Below, piece by piece: positions 39,222 through 50,047 of a DNA stretch of 64,000 nucleotides. The notes under the pieces are model-generated. The model was not told where the DNA came from, did no database searches, and saw only the letters and a program-made list of their open reading frames with translations. Numbering within the stretch: position 1 is the stretch's first letter; each line of letters opens with the position of its first letter. This stretch comes from Nitrincola sp. (lineage in GTDB: Bacteria > Pseudomonadota > Gammaproteobacteria > Pseudomonadales > Balneatricaceae), in NCBI GenBank assembly GCA_021208565.1, contig JAJOJN010000047.1, forward strand, positions 31,603 through 95,602. The letters run 5' to 3'. Both the position numbers and the translations under genes were made by a program.

Positions 39222-39668
39222 TTAAGCGACTGCCTGAAAACCTTCTCGCGCTGCGGAAATCTGCTCTAACATTTGACCACCCAAAGACGCTAAGGAAAGC
39301 TGCGCGAAGCGATCATTACGTATCGGCTTGTTGATCGGCGTTTCAGTTTTGACCTGCAGATAACTCACTAAGTAAGCAAACTCGCCACGCTGCTCCTGAG
39401 TCACTGATTGATTCAGGCGCCCAACAAGCTCGGTGTTAAAAAAACTATCTGGGTTAGGATAACTTAACTTATCTGGAAGCGAGAATTCAGCACCACTGCG
39501 CTGAGGCGCTGATTGGGCTACAGGGCCTTTTTCATAGGTCGAGGCAATCAGACTCAACAACATACCAAACTCGGCGCTACTAGGCGCACGCACAGCCTGA
39601 GGCAGGCTAGAAGTATATCCTTCTACCCTTCGCAACATCAGATCCTGTGTTGTTTGTTCGACAGCCAT
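39222..39668 (-). CDS. Hypothetical cytosolic protein
   Basis: MAVEQTTQDLMLRRVEGYTSSLPQAVRAPSSAEFGMLLSLIASTYEKG..., SD-like sequence upstream. Confidence 0.55.
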   Translation of the reverse strand: MAVEQTTQDLMLRRVEGYTSSLPQAVRAPSSAEFGMLLSLIASTYEKGPVAQSAPQRSGAEFSLPDKLSYPNPDSFFNTELVGRLNQSVTQEQRGEFAYLVSYLQVKTETPINKPIRNDRFAQLSLASLGGQMLEQISAAREGFQAVA

Positions 39669-39778
39669 GAGTCTCTCCACTAATATCATCAACTTAACGG
39701 CTAAAATCGGCTAAACTTTAGCCCTTATTGAGATGTTCTTATGATAACGCTACTAATGAGTTGGAAAATCCATCCATC

Positions 39779-40252
39779 ATGAAACGAAAACTGATCACGC
39801 GGGCGGGCTATAACAAATTAAAGCAAGAGTTCGACACTCTATGGAAAGAGGAGCGACCTGAGATCACTAAGAAGGTCACTTGGGCCGCCAGCTTAGGGGA
39901 TCGCTCTGAAAACGCTGACTACCAGTACAACAAAAAAAGACTCAGAGAAATTGATCGTCGTGTGCGTTACCTACTGAAAACGCTTGAAAATATAGAGATT
40001 GTTGATTATTCGCCACAGCAGGAAGGAAAGGTTTTTTTTGGCGCCTGGGTCACGATTGAAAATGATGAAGGTGAGCAGCGCCGCTTTCGTATCGCCGGTT
40101 ATGATGAAATTTTTGATCGTAATGACTATATTTCGATTGAGTCTCCCATGGCCAGAGCACTTCTCAAAAAAGAGGTCGATGACGAAGCTTGGGTAGAAAC
40201 GCCCAAAGGCAAAACCTGCTGGTATGTTGTATCGATCGAATATGAGAAATGA
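39779..40252 (+). CDS. greB: Transcription elongation factor GreB
   Basis: MKRKLITRAGYNKLKQEFDTLWKEERPEITKKVTWAASLGDRSENADYQYNKKRLREIDRR. Confidence 0.97.
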   Translation: MKRKLITRAGYNKLKQEFDTLWKEERPEITKKVTWAASLGDRSENADYQYNKKRLREIDRRVRYLLKTLENIEIVDYSPQQEGKVFFGAWVTIENDEGEQRRFRIAGYDEIFDRNDYISIESPMARALLKKEVDDEAWVETPKGKTCWYVVSIEYEK

Positions 40253-40254
40253 AA

Positions 40255-40330
40255 TGGTGGGTCGTATAGGATTCGAACCTATGACCAATTGGTTAAAAGC
40301 CAACTGCTCTACCGACTGAGCTAACGACCC
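40255..40330 (-). tRNA. tRNA-Lys (TTT)
   Basis: GGGTCGTTAGCTCAGTCGGTAGAGCAGTTGGCTTTTAACCAATTGGTCATAGGTTCGAATCCTATACGACCCACCA. Confidence 0.98.
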
Positions 40331-40347
40331 GCTCATAGAAAGAAGTT

Positions 40348-40423
40348 TGGCTCCCCGAGCTGGACTCGAACCAGCGACCAATAGATTAACAGTCTACTGC
40401 TCTACCAACTGAGCTATCAGGGA
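40348..40423 (-). tRNA. tRNA-Asn (GTT)
   Basis: TCCCTGATAGCTCAGTTGGTAGAGCAGTAGACTGTTAATCTATTGGTCGCTGGTTCGAGTCCAGCTCGGGGAGCCA. Confidence 0.98.
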
Positions 40424-40447
40424 ACAACTCGTGCAACATTCATCCTT

Positions 40448-40535
40448 TGGCGGAGGGACAGGGATTCGAACCCTGGGAGCCTCTCGACTCGTCGGTTTTC
40501 AAGACCGGTGCTTTCGACCACTCAGCCATCCCTCC
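40448..40535 (-). tRNA. tRNA-Ser (TGA)
   Basis: GGAGGGATGGCTGAGTGGTCGAAAGCACCGGTCTTGAAAACCGACGAGTCGAGAGGCTCCCAGGGTTCGAATCCCTGTCCCTCCGCCA. Confidence 0.98.
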
Positions 40536-40617
40536 AAGGATGAGCGCAAATTCTACAGCCTGAGCCGAACATGTCAACAGTTAATTGAAAAACTTACACA
40601 AATAATTGTAAAAAAAT

Positions 40618-41676
40618 CTATTTTCGGTAGTGCTCAGTGTATTCTGAACTGCGCCGGTACTCGCCTGGCGTCATTCCTGTCCATTTTTTAAACGATCTAA
40701 AAAATGCTGAGGGCTCATCAAAACCCATCAGCCCAGCAACATCATTGATCGATAATTGAGGCGAGTTCATATAATTGATCGCTGCCGCTTTGCGCTCGTC
40801 ATCTTTTATCTTTTGATAAGACGTGCCTTCTTCTAACAAACGACGCCTCAAGGTTGACACCGACATGTGCAGAGCTCTTGCCACCTCTTCGGCGGAAGGC
40901 ATCTCACGGCTAAAATCCTTACCCAGCAAGGAGATCACTCGAGCCTTTAAACTCTTGTCAGCATCCACCATGACGATCAACTGATAAGGAGCTGTTTTGA
41001 GAAAACCTCTCAGTGATTCCTCATTCTGCGCCAAAGGCAAGTCTAAAAACTGCGCAGGAAAAACTATCGCATCCTCATGCTGACTAAACTTTACTTCAGA
41101 TTGAAAAAGTTTGACGTACTGATCAGCATCATGAGACTCGGCATGCCTAAAATAAGCGGCTTTCAACTCCAAACGCCGACCAATCAACCAGCTCATAAAG
41201 TGATGCCACATGGATAAAGAGGTACGAATTTGCAGCGGCGATCTTTATCCATCAACTCGCGAAACTCAGCTTCATCTAAGGCATCGATTGGGGCGAATGA
41301 AACCTTGGCATAACGACCACGACGCACCAATATGGGTTTTATCATCGATCCACGACAGATCTCATAAAAATCACTACAGCGGCGCAAGGCTCTTTCTAGG
41401 GTTTTACAGTGAATAATGGCATGACACATCATTCGAAAAGTGCCATTGGGAACCCGACCACCACTGAGCATTCCAAAGGACTCGTCCTGTGCAATCCACA
41501 TAATATGCTGGTAAAGCAAACCAAACTTAAAATGCTGGAATCGCGCTATGCTCATCCAGTTCCGCTTGAGTAATGTCGATATGCCGCAGCAACTCCTCAA
41601 GATCAAAACCTTGAGACTCCGCCATGGATAACAAGTGACGCACGTATCCCGTTGGCACCGTAATGGTTTTTTCCAC
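40618..41676 (-). CDS. AraC-family regulator (two frame breaks)
   Basis: N-terminal arabinose-binding-like domain (FKFGLLYQHIMWIAQDESFGMLSGGRVPNGTFRMM) and HTH MSVSTLRRRLLEEGTSYQKIKDD...FDEPSAFFRSFKKWTGMTPGEYR. Confidence 0.87.
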
Positions 41677-41906
41677 CCTTTCCTCCCTTGAGCAACAGAA
41701 ATCGGCACATTTTTTGATCTAGCGCACTAAAATGTTAGCCTGATTGAACTCTTATGTTATTGTCGACTTATGTAATTTAAATAAGACTGGCAAAGAGTAA
41801 AGTTCCAACCTAAGCTGCACATTAGGAAACCCTGAGATCTCTTAACAACAGCTTAGCTTAATAATAAACCTCAGTAAGACAATAATAACAAGGTGGATCG
41901 AACGAA

Positions 41907-43730
41907 ATGGCAACTCAACATTCGTACTTCACGCGTAACACACCCAAAGCCCGTCCCAAATTTACACCTGTACTTCTGACCTCATTGCTTGCCGCAGGTT
42001 TCACTGCTCAGGTGCAAGCTGTTGAATTTCAGTTAGGTGAAATACAAGGACGTTTCCAATCTAACATCTCTATCGGTACCAGCATCCGTATGGAGAACCC
42101 GGATAGCTCGCTGATCTCTAGACCGAACAGTGGTACAAGTGCTGGATCAGGTAGCTATGACGATGGCACACAAAACTTCAAAAAAGGGAAACCCTTCTCA
42201 ACTGTCGTTAAAGGTGTTCATGATCTAGAACTTACTTATGAGAATGTCGGTTTCTTTGGTCGTGGCAAGTACTGGTATGACTATGAACTAGAAAGAGGCA
42301 GCCGCCCGCATGGTCACATTCCAAATGGTTATGTGCCTAATACTCGTCTAAATGACAGTGGCTTCAATGACTTTGCAAAATTCAGCGGTATTGAACTGCT
42401 TGACGCTTATTTTTATGGTGGATTTGATTTAGGCAATATGCCACTCGATATCCGCGTAGGTCGCCAAGTCATTAACTGGGGTGAAAGTACTTTTATTCAA
42501 GGTGGTATTAACGCCTTCAACCCTGTTGATGTAACTGCGTTCCGACGTCCAGGCGCTGAACTTAAAGAAGGCTTACTTCCTTTCGGTAGTGTTTTTGCCT
42601 CTCTAGGATTAACTGACAACCTTACTGTAGAAGGTTTTTATCAGTACGAATGGGAGCCTACGGTAATTGATGGCTGCGGTACTTATTTTTCAACCAACGA
42701 TTTTGCTGCTCAAGGATGTAACGGAGTTCGAGTAGATGCGGATTTAGGTTTTGTAAATCTTCGTGATATTTCTGATCAACAATATTTCAATGCACCTCTG
42801 CTTTCACCCTTTATTGTAGAACGTAACCAAAATGGTAGAAGAACACCTGGAGATGATAATCAGTTCGGTATTGGCTTTAGGTATTTTTCCGAAGCGTTAA
42901 ATAATACGGAGTTTGGATTATTCTATGCGCAATATCATAGCAGACTTCCCTTAACTAGTGGCGTTGTTGGATTAGCTCCTGGAATAGGTCCATTTGCTAG
43001 CACATATTTCATAAGCTATCCGGAAGAAATTAGAATGACTGGATTTAGCTTCAGTACTAATCTTGGGGATATCGCTTGGTCTGGTGAAATTAGCTACAAA
43101 CAAGATCTTCCTATACAAATCAACGGCCCTCTCCTTGTAGGAACCATTTTAGCTCGAGGCCAAGGCGCTCCTGTTGGTCTTAACCCAGCAGCAGATAAGC
43201 TTTTTGACAACAGAGCTGCAAACGGTGAAATTAAAGGATACGGTCTATTTGATGTAACCCAAGCCCAAACAACGTTCATTAAGTTCTACGACAATGTTCT
43301 AGGTGCAAGTCGCTTAACAACAATTGCTGAACTGGGATGGACACATATCCATGGATTTGACGAAGGAGCAAGCGCGCTCAAATATGGTCGAGGTGGAATG
43401 TTCGGCTTCACAAGAGATAGCAATACTGAAGGCGGCTTTGTCACCAAAAACTCCTACGGCTACGTATTACGTGGCGCGTTGGAATATCCAAATGCCTTCG
43501 CAGGTGTCACATTAATCCCTGAACTGAACTTCCGTCATGGTGTAAAAGGTAATGGACCTGAGCCAGGTGCTGCTTTCCGTGAGAATGAAAAATCGGTCAA
43601 TATCGGTCTGACTGCAGACTATATGAATCGTTATCGTTTTGGCGCGTCTTATACCACCTTCTTTGGTGGCTCTTTCAATGCTGAAAAAGACCGCGACTAT
43701 ATTTCACTGAATGCATCTATCGCCTTCTAA
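41907..43730 (+). CDS. DUF1302 outer-membrane-associated protein
   Basis: Signal peptide, VEFQLGEIQGRFQSNISIGTSIR, RVGRQVINWGESTFIQGGINAFNPVDVTAFRRPG, C-terminal Phe. Confidence 0.9.
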   Translation: MATQHSYFTRNTPKARPKFTPVLLTSLLAAGFTAQVQAVEFQLGEIQGRFQSNISIGTSIRMENPDSSLISRPNSGTSAGSGSYDDGTQNFKKGKPFSTVVKGVHDLELTYENVGFFGRGKYWYDYELERGSRPHGHIPNGYVPNTRLNDSGFNDFAKFSGIELLDAYFYGGFDLGNMPLDIRVGRQVINWGESTFIQGGINAFNPVDVTAFRRPGAELKEGLLPFGSVFASLGLTDNLTVEGFYQYEWEPTVIDGCGTYFSTNDFAAQGCNGVRVDADLGFVNLRDISDQQYFNAPLLSPFIVERNQNGRRTPGDDNQFGIGFRYFSEALNNTEFGLFYAQYHSRLPLTSGVVGLAPGIGPFASTYFISYPEEIRMTGFSFSTNLGDIAWSGEISYKQDLPIQINGPLLVGTILARGQGAPVGLNPAADKLFDNRAANGEIKGYGLFDVTQAQTTFIKFYDNVLGASRLTTIAELGWTHIHGFDEGASALKYGRGGMFGFTRDSNTEGGFVTKNSYGYVLRGALEYPNAFAGVTLIPELNFRHGVKGNGPEPGAAFRENEKSVNIGLTADYMNRYRFGASYTTFFGGSFNAEKDRDYISLNASIAF

Positions 43731-43745
43731 GGTTGGAGAATAAGA

Positions 43746-45085
43746 ATGATACAAATGAGTCTTCCTAAAAAGCTTCTCTGCACTGCACTACTGCTGACCC
43801 TCGCAGGCGGTATCAGTGCAAATCCTGATCGCTTAGGTCAGGATCTAACACCCGTTGGTGCAGAACGTGCTGGCAATGCAGCAGGCACTATTCCTGAGTG
43901 GACTGGTGGCATCTCTCAGAGTAATGATCGCTACACCAACCCCTTTGCTGACGAGCAACCGCTATTTGTCATCACGGCTGCTAATTATCAGGAGCATCGT
44001 GAACACCTGACAGATGGTCAGATCGCCATGTTCCAGCGCTACCCTGATACCTTCCGTATGCCCGTCTATCCGACCCATCGTACAGCGGCCTTACCTGCTC
44101 ATATTTATGAAATAGGTAAAGAGAATGCGCGTAACGCTCGATTGACTGAAGACGGCAACGGCTTGCTCAACTTTAACGAAGCTTTAGCCTTTCCAATCCC
44201 TGAAAATGGTTTACAGGTGATTTGGAATCACATGACGCGTTATCGTGGTGGTGCACTGGAAAGAACCTTTGTTCAAGTCCCCGTCCAAGCTAACGGCACT
44301 TTCACACCTATCCGCATTAACGAAAAACTGTCTTGGCCAAGCTACTTACTGGATGCTAACAGTGGTGAAACTCGCCATGACAATATCCTCTTTTACTTCG
44401 TTCAAGAGGTAACCGCACCAGCTCGTTTGACCGGAACCATCCTACTCGTCCATGAGACTCTCAACCAAGTCCAGCAACCGCGCAAGCTTGGACCTATAAC
44501 TCAGGACAACGTCGTGTTCGTTTAGCACCTAACATCGCTTACGATGCACCAGGGACTGCGACCGATGGCATGCGAACAACTGACAACCTTGACATGTTCA
44601 ACGGCGCTCCTGATCGTTACAACTGGGAATTGGTCGGCAAAAAAGAGATTTACATCCCTTATAACAGCTGGAAACTAGCTGATCGCAACCTTTCTTACAG
44701 TGACATCATTCAACCAGGCCACCTTAATCCTGACCTGACACGTTATGAATTGCACCGTGTCTGGAAAGTTGAAGCTACGTTGAAAGAAGGTCAACGCCAT
44801 GTTTACGCGAAACGTACCTTCTACATCGATGAAGATACTTGGCAGATTGCAACCGTCGATCACTATGATGGACGTGGTGAACTCTGGCGTGTCGGCGAAA
44901 TGCATAAGGTAATGGCACGTGATGTCATGGTACCTGGTGCTGCTGCTGAAACTTTCTATGATCTGCAGTCTGGTCGCTACTTAGTGGGTGGTTTGACTAA
45001 CGAGGAAAGAGTAGGTTATGACTTTACTCAACGCTTCCACTTCCGTGATTTTACACCTCAAGCGATTCGTCGTGCGGGTCGTTAA
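43746..45085 (+). CDS. DUF1329 protein (one -1 frame break)
   Basis: LGQDLTPVGAERAGNAAGTIPEWTGG...WTYNSGQRRVRLAPNIAYDAPGTATDGMRTTDNLDMFNGAPDRYNWELVGKKE after correction near 44487. Confidence 0.9.
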
Positions 45086-45104
45086 TTAACGAATCAATAT
45101 ACAC

Positions 45105-45138
45105 AAAGGGTTGAGCATAAACACCTCAACCCTTTTTT
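45105..45138 (+). terminator. Rho-independent terminator after DUF1329
   Basis: AAAGGGTTGAG-CATAAACAC-CTCAACCCTTTTTT. Confidence 0.9.
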
Positions 45139-45235
45139 ATTCGCTAACTCTTCCCGCTTCACTTCAGATAACCTATTAATAACTCAGCTTGAGCTTGAAC
45201 ATTGGACTTCACCCACCTAAACCCAAACCTAATTA

Positions 45236-45283
45236 GCCCAAGCCCAAACCCAAGCCCAAGCCCAAGCCCAAGCCCAAGCCCAA
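45236..45283. repeat. Hexanucleotide tandem array (GCCCAA)8, third unit ACCCAA, with degenerate units upstream
   Basis: Direct reading GCCCAA GCCCAA ACCCAA GCCCAA x5; flank CACCCACCTAAACCCAAACCTAATTA looks like decayed units. Confidence 0.97.
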
Positions 45284-45348
45284 TAGATTGTGCTTATGTT
45301 CTTCTTAGTGAAAGTAGATATCAGTGAAAAAACCAGATCGCCAGACAC

Positions 45349-45376
45349 AAAAAAAACCCGCCGCAGCGAGTCTTTT
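45349..45376 (-). terminator. Rho-independent terminator after NlpC/P60 gene
   Basis: Minus strand AAAAGACTCGC-TGCG-GCGGGTTTTTTTT. Confidence 0.65.
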
Positions 45377-45407
45377 GTTACAGGAGACTGAGGTATCTAA
45401 ACGCAGA

Positions 45408-45917
45408 TTACATGCTCGCTAGCTGAATAGCATCTAGCGGACGTCTTGCAGTCCAGTAGTTACGCTTCCAATAGGGGTTATCTAGCTTGGAAATAATGAC
45501 ACCACGACTGGTAGACGCATGTAAAAACTCACCATCACCCAGGTAGATACCAACATGTTGCGTTCTACCAGTTTTGAAAAACACTAGATCCAATGGCTCG
45601 AGAGAGTGACGCTGAACAGGTACACCAATGTTGACCTGTTCTGAGGTTGAACGCGGTAACTGGAAATCGAAAGCATCTGTGAAAATGGTTTGCACAAAGC
45701 CAGAACAATCTATACCTGATTTATCAGTACCACCTAATCGATAAGGTGTACCAGCCCATACTTCATACTTCTCTTCAAGCACAAGACGAAGATCACTTTG
45801 TACCGGAGCCATGATAGGCTCAGGCTTCGCAACCAATGGCTGAGTGTGACGACCCGTTGAAAAACAACCCGTTAAGATCAATGATAAAGCAACAAGTAAG
45901 ATAATACGCATAAGCAT
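45408..45917 (-). CDS. NlpC/P60 family lipoprotein peptidase (Spr-like)
   Basis: Lipobox LSLILTGCF; GTPYRLGGTDKSGIDCSGFVQTIF, RTQHVGIYLGDGEFLHAST. Confidence 0.93.
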   Translation of the reverse strand: MLMRIILLVALSLILTGCFSTGRHTQPLVAKPEPIMAPVQSDLRLVLEEKYEVWAGTPYRLGGTDKSGIDCSGFVQTIFTDAFDFQLPRSTSEQVNIGVPVQRHSLEPLDLVFFKTGRTQHVGIYLGDGEFLHASTSRGVIISKLDNPYWKRNYWTARRPLDAIQLASM

Positions 45918-46093
45918 CAGATATATATGTAAAATTAATCGCCAAAATTAACCCAATTCCGGACAAATCACAAGTACTTTAGCGGACATTTTTTAGTAAA
46001 GAGATGATCCATTCGGATAAGACGCTATTTATCCGACAGCTGAGTTGTTTTCTGTTAATATAAACCTAATTGTTTGCAGGAGATTTAGCCTAA

Positions 46094-47452
46094 GTGTTTA
46101 CTGATATTCAATTGAACGAACGCCTTCAAAAAGCGCTGGATGCTCAAGGCATCTCGACGCCCACGCCCGTTCAAGCCGCCACAATCCAACCCGCACTGGA
46201 TGGAAAAGATTTAATGATCAGCGCTGTCACTGGCAGCGGAAAGACTTACGCTTTTCTGTTACCCATCCTGCAGCGCTTTATCGAGACTCCGGCACCTCGA
46301 TCCGCAACCCGAGCACTGATTCTAGTGCCTACTCGAGAGTTAGCGGAACAGGTCAGCAAAAGCTGTGATCAGCTTGCCGCATTTACACAGATAAAATCAC
46401 TGAGCGTTTTTGGTGGTGTAGGCTTCAAAGAACAAGCCGCCAAACTACGAAAAAAACCCTGAAATCTTAGTGGCCACACCTGGGCGCCTTATCGAGCACT
46501 TGGAAAAACGCAGTGTCGATCTTAGCGATCTGGAAGTGTTAGTGCTGGATGAAGCCGATCGCATGCTAGACATGGGCTTTAGTGATGATGTCCTCAAAAT
46601 TGCGGCTGAGTGTCGAACAGAGCGTCAAACACTCCTTTTTTCAGCCACACTTGATACTGGTGACATTAGTCATCTAACTAAGCAGGTAATGCGAGATCCG
46701 GAAGCCTTACTTCTCAGCAATGCTAAAACTCAGGTCAAGGCAATCGCTCAGCAAATCATCTTAGCCGATGATCAAAAACACAAAGAGCGCCTACTGGATA
46801 AGTTACTAAGCAACACCCCTTTTGATCGCGCTTTAATCTTTACCAACACTCGCACTGCAGCAGATCAACTTGGCAACATCCTTCGCTACCATAAACACCG
46901 TACCGCTGTTTTGCATGGCGATATGGATCAACCTCAACGCCGGCTTGTACTGCAGCGCTTTCGAGATAAATCGATCAGCATTTTGGTCGCAACAGACGTT
47001 GCCGCTCGTGGACTCGATATTGAGGGCGTCGATCTGGTAGTGAATTTTATGATGGCACGCAGTGGTGACGACTACGTTCATCGTATTGGTCGAACCGGTC
47101 GCGCCGGACAAGAAGGAACAGCGGTATCCTTTATCTCCGCAGCTGAATGGAATTTGATGTGCAGCATAGAGCGTTACCTCAAAGTACAATTTGAGCGTCG
47201 ACAAATTCCGGGACTAGAAGGCAGCTTCAAAGGCCCAACGCATACTAAATCTTCGGGTAAGTCGGTCGGCAAGAAAAAAGCGTCAAGACACGAAGAAGAA
47301 GGAAGTGGAAAAGCCGAAGGTTAAGAATCGATTACGCGATCAAAAAGCGATCGGTAAAACGTCGCCAACCTCAAGCGCTTAAACCGGAAGCATCCAAACC
47401 GGAAGCCGTTGACCATGGCTTCGCCCCTTTGAAGCGAAAAACCACCGAGTAG
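46094..47452 (+). CDS. DEAD-box RNA helicase (about three frame breaks)
   Basis: ISAVTGSGKTYAFLLPIL, VPTRELAEQ, VLDEADRMLDMGF, LLFSATL, VHRIGRTGRAGQEGTAVS; break at A7 46450-46456; basic C-tail extends beyond 47324 after correction. Confidence 0.94.
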
Positions 47453-47549
47453 AAAAGAAAAAGCACCTGATGCTGGGTGGAACATCAGGTGCCAAAAAGT
47501 ACAGTTCTATGCTGTGTGAACAGTCTATGATGATGGCCGGAAGTTTTTT

Positions 47550-47563
47550 TTGATCCAAATCAA
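47550..47563 (+). promoter_or_regulatory. Perfect FNR/Anr box TTGAT-CCAA-ATCAA upstream of the HDAC-like gene
   Basis: Exact TTGAT-N4-ATCAA within the larger dyad TTTTTTGATCCAAATCAAAAAA; TATTTT -10 candidate at 47584-47589. Confidence 0.6.
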
Positions 47564-47669
47564 AAAACATGGCTATTGATGATTATTTTAACATTTAAGA
47601 CTTTCGCCTAACGCATAAATGGTTCGTTTTACTCTAAAATGATCTCAGAGATGAGGAGTAAAATAACCT

Positions 47670-48594
47670 ATGACAACCGCCTATATTACCCATGAAGACT
47701 GCTTACTTCACAATATGGGACCTGATCATCCTGAGAGCCCCGTTCGCCTTCAAGCCATTCGAAAGGTTTTGGAAAGAACCGGCTTAATGGATCATATGGA
47801 TCAGCTCACTGCTGTCCCTGTGACACCTGAGCAGATTCAATTGGCGCATGCAAAACTCCACTTGAAAAAACTCGAAATGAAGGTACCCAGTGAGGGCGTT
47901 GTTTATACTGACGAAGACACTGCGCTCTGCCCTCATTCACTTGAAGCCGCCCAACTCGCAGCTGGTGGCGTTATTCTAGCTACTAATCGAGTACTGTCAG
48001 GTAAAGCTAAAAATGCTTTCTGTGCTGTTCGCCCGCCAGGACATCATGCTGAATACAACATCCCGATGGGATTCTGCTTTTTTTAATAATGTGGCTATCG
48101 GTGCCTGTCACGCCCTACTTCATGAAGATATCCAACGCGTAGCGGTATTAGATTTCGATGTTCACCACTGCAATGGTACCGTAGATATTTTCAAAGACCG
48201 TCCAGAAGTACTGGTGTGCTCGACCTTTCAGCACCCCTATTACCCTGAGCGCTACACTACGATTGATAGACCCAACATTATCAACTGCCCCATCCCAGCT
48301 CACTCAGACAATAGTGTTTTTCGTGAAGCGATCGAAAAACAATGGATTCCCGCCCTTGAGGCTCATAAACCCGACATGATCTTTATATCCGCGGGATTTG
48401 ATGCACACAAGGAAGACCCTATGGCCGATTTAAACCTGGATGAGGAAGATTATCGATGGGTCACCCAGCAGATCATGGCGATGGCGAATAAGCACAGTCA
48501 GGGTCGCATCGTTTCTGTTCTCGAGGGTGGATACAACCCTGTATCTCTAGCGTTCAGTGTTCAGGCACACTTAGAAGTGCTGGCTGGTTTTTAA
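47670..48594 (+). CDS. Histone-deacetylase-family (AcuC/HDAC-like) protein (one +1 frame break)
   Basis: TAYITHEDCLLHNMGPDHPESPVRLQAI, FCAVRPPGHHAE, RVAVLDFDVHHCNGTVDIF, FISAGFDAHKEDPMADL; break at T7 48077-48083. Confidence 0.93.
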
Positions 48595-48604
48595 TTGCGC
48601 TCTT

Positions 48605-48634
48605 AAAAAACAAGAGGGCCATTTAGCCCTCTTG
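48605..48634 (-). terminator. Terminator between HDAC-like gene and dctM
   Basis: CAAGAGGGC-CATTTAG-CCCTCTTG with T6 on the minus-strand 3' side. Confidence 0.75.
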
Positions 48635-48651
48635 ATCTTCATTTACACCCG

Positions 48652-50045
48652 CTATCGACCGTAAATCTTATCTGGCAACCAGGTGATAAGTTCTGGGAAA
48701 ATAATCAGCAACGCGATAACAGACACCTGCAACACGACAAAAGGCAGAGCACCTTGGTAGATATGTCGCGTCGTAATGGTATCCGGAGCCACACCCCGAA
48801 GGTAGAACAGTGCGAAGCCAAATGGCGGTGTTAAAAAAGCTAGTTTGCAAGTTCACAGCCACCATAACACCCAACCAAATTGGATCGATATCCATCATTA
48901 ATAGAATGGGCGCTGTAATCGGAATGACCAGGAAAATAATTTCAAAAGTATCGAGAATAAATCCTAGCAGGAACATCAGCAGCATTACGAAGATAATCGC
49001 ACCGACCTTTCCACCCGGTAAGCTATTTAAGAAATCGCTAACCAACTCCTCACCACCCATCATGCGGAACACCAGTGAAAACACAGATGCACCAATCAAT
49101 ATAATAAAGATCATGGTGGTTGTATTGGCGGTAGCAAACATCACCTGACGCAAATTGGCAAAGGTGAGTTTACGACGCAGGGCTGCCAAGAACATAGCAC
49201 CCACTGCACCGACCGATGCTGACTCAGTCGGTGTCGCCACACCTCCTAAAATAGAGCCAAGAACAGCGATAATCAGAAGTAATGGCGGAATTAAGGTAAA
49301 GATAACATCATAGAAAAGGCGCTTACGCTCATCATCTGTCACCTCTAGGGCTGGACAGGTTTCCGGTTGCGTTACGGCCTTATAGATCATAAAGGCCATA
49401 TAGACAGCCACCAAAATCAAGCCAGGAATAAAGGCACCTGCAAACAAATCACCAACTGAAACGGGTGTTGGAGCAAAGTTACCCTTTGACATCTGCACCT
49501 GCTGATTGACACCGGCCAGCATATCCCCCATAAAAATCAGGACGGTAGAAGGCGGTATGATTTGCCCCAAGGTACCTGAAGCACAGATCACCCCAGTAGC
49601 TAACTTTGGATCGTAACCCGCACGCATCATCGCAGGAAGTGACAACAGCCCCATGGTCACCACAGTGGCACCCACTATGCCTGTTGAAGCCGCTAGTAAG
49701 GCCCCTACAACAATAACAGAAAGACCTAAGCCTCCACGCAACTTACCAAACAATCTACCCATAGTAATCAGTAGCTGTTCAGCGATTCCCGAACGCTCAA
49801 GCATCATCCCCATAAAGATGAACAAGGGAACGGCAACCAACACCTCATTCAACATTACCCCCAAATAACGTGGGGCAAGACTGGAAAAGTTTGATAAATC
49901 AAAAACACCCAAAGCATGACCGATGGCTGCGAAAATGACCGACGTACCGGCCAAAGAAAAGGCAACGGGGAAGCCCATCATTAGTACACCGATGATGGTA
50001 AAACATCAGCAAAGATAGAATTTCACCTAATAAGACTGGATCCAT
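48652..50045 (-). CDS. dctM: TRAP transporter large permease DctM (two +1 frame breaks)
   Basis: VPLFIFMGMMLERSGIAEQLL, GALLAASTGIVGATVVTMGLLSLPAMMRAGYDPKLATGVICASGTLGQIIPPS; breaks at about 50005 and A6 48833-48838. Confidence 0.94.
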
Positions 50046-50047
50046 GA

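Noticed and set aside
39971-40691. ORFs 39971-40381 (-) and 40431-40691 (+)
   Set aside because: They run through greB antisense and tRNA-Lys/Asn/Ser; 'GSNPIRPT'/'[18 protein letters not shown]' is translated tRNA sequence, not protein.
45236-45283. Possibility that the hexamer array is a CRISPR or iteron array
   Set aside because: Period is 6 bp with no spacers, no cas genes and no replication gene; it is a simple tandem repeat.
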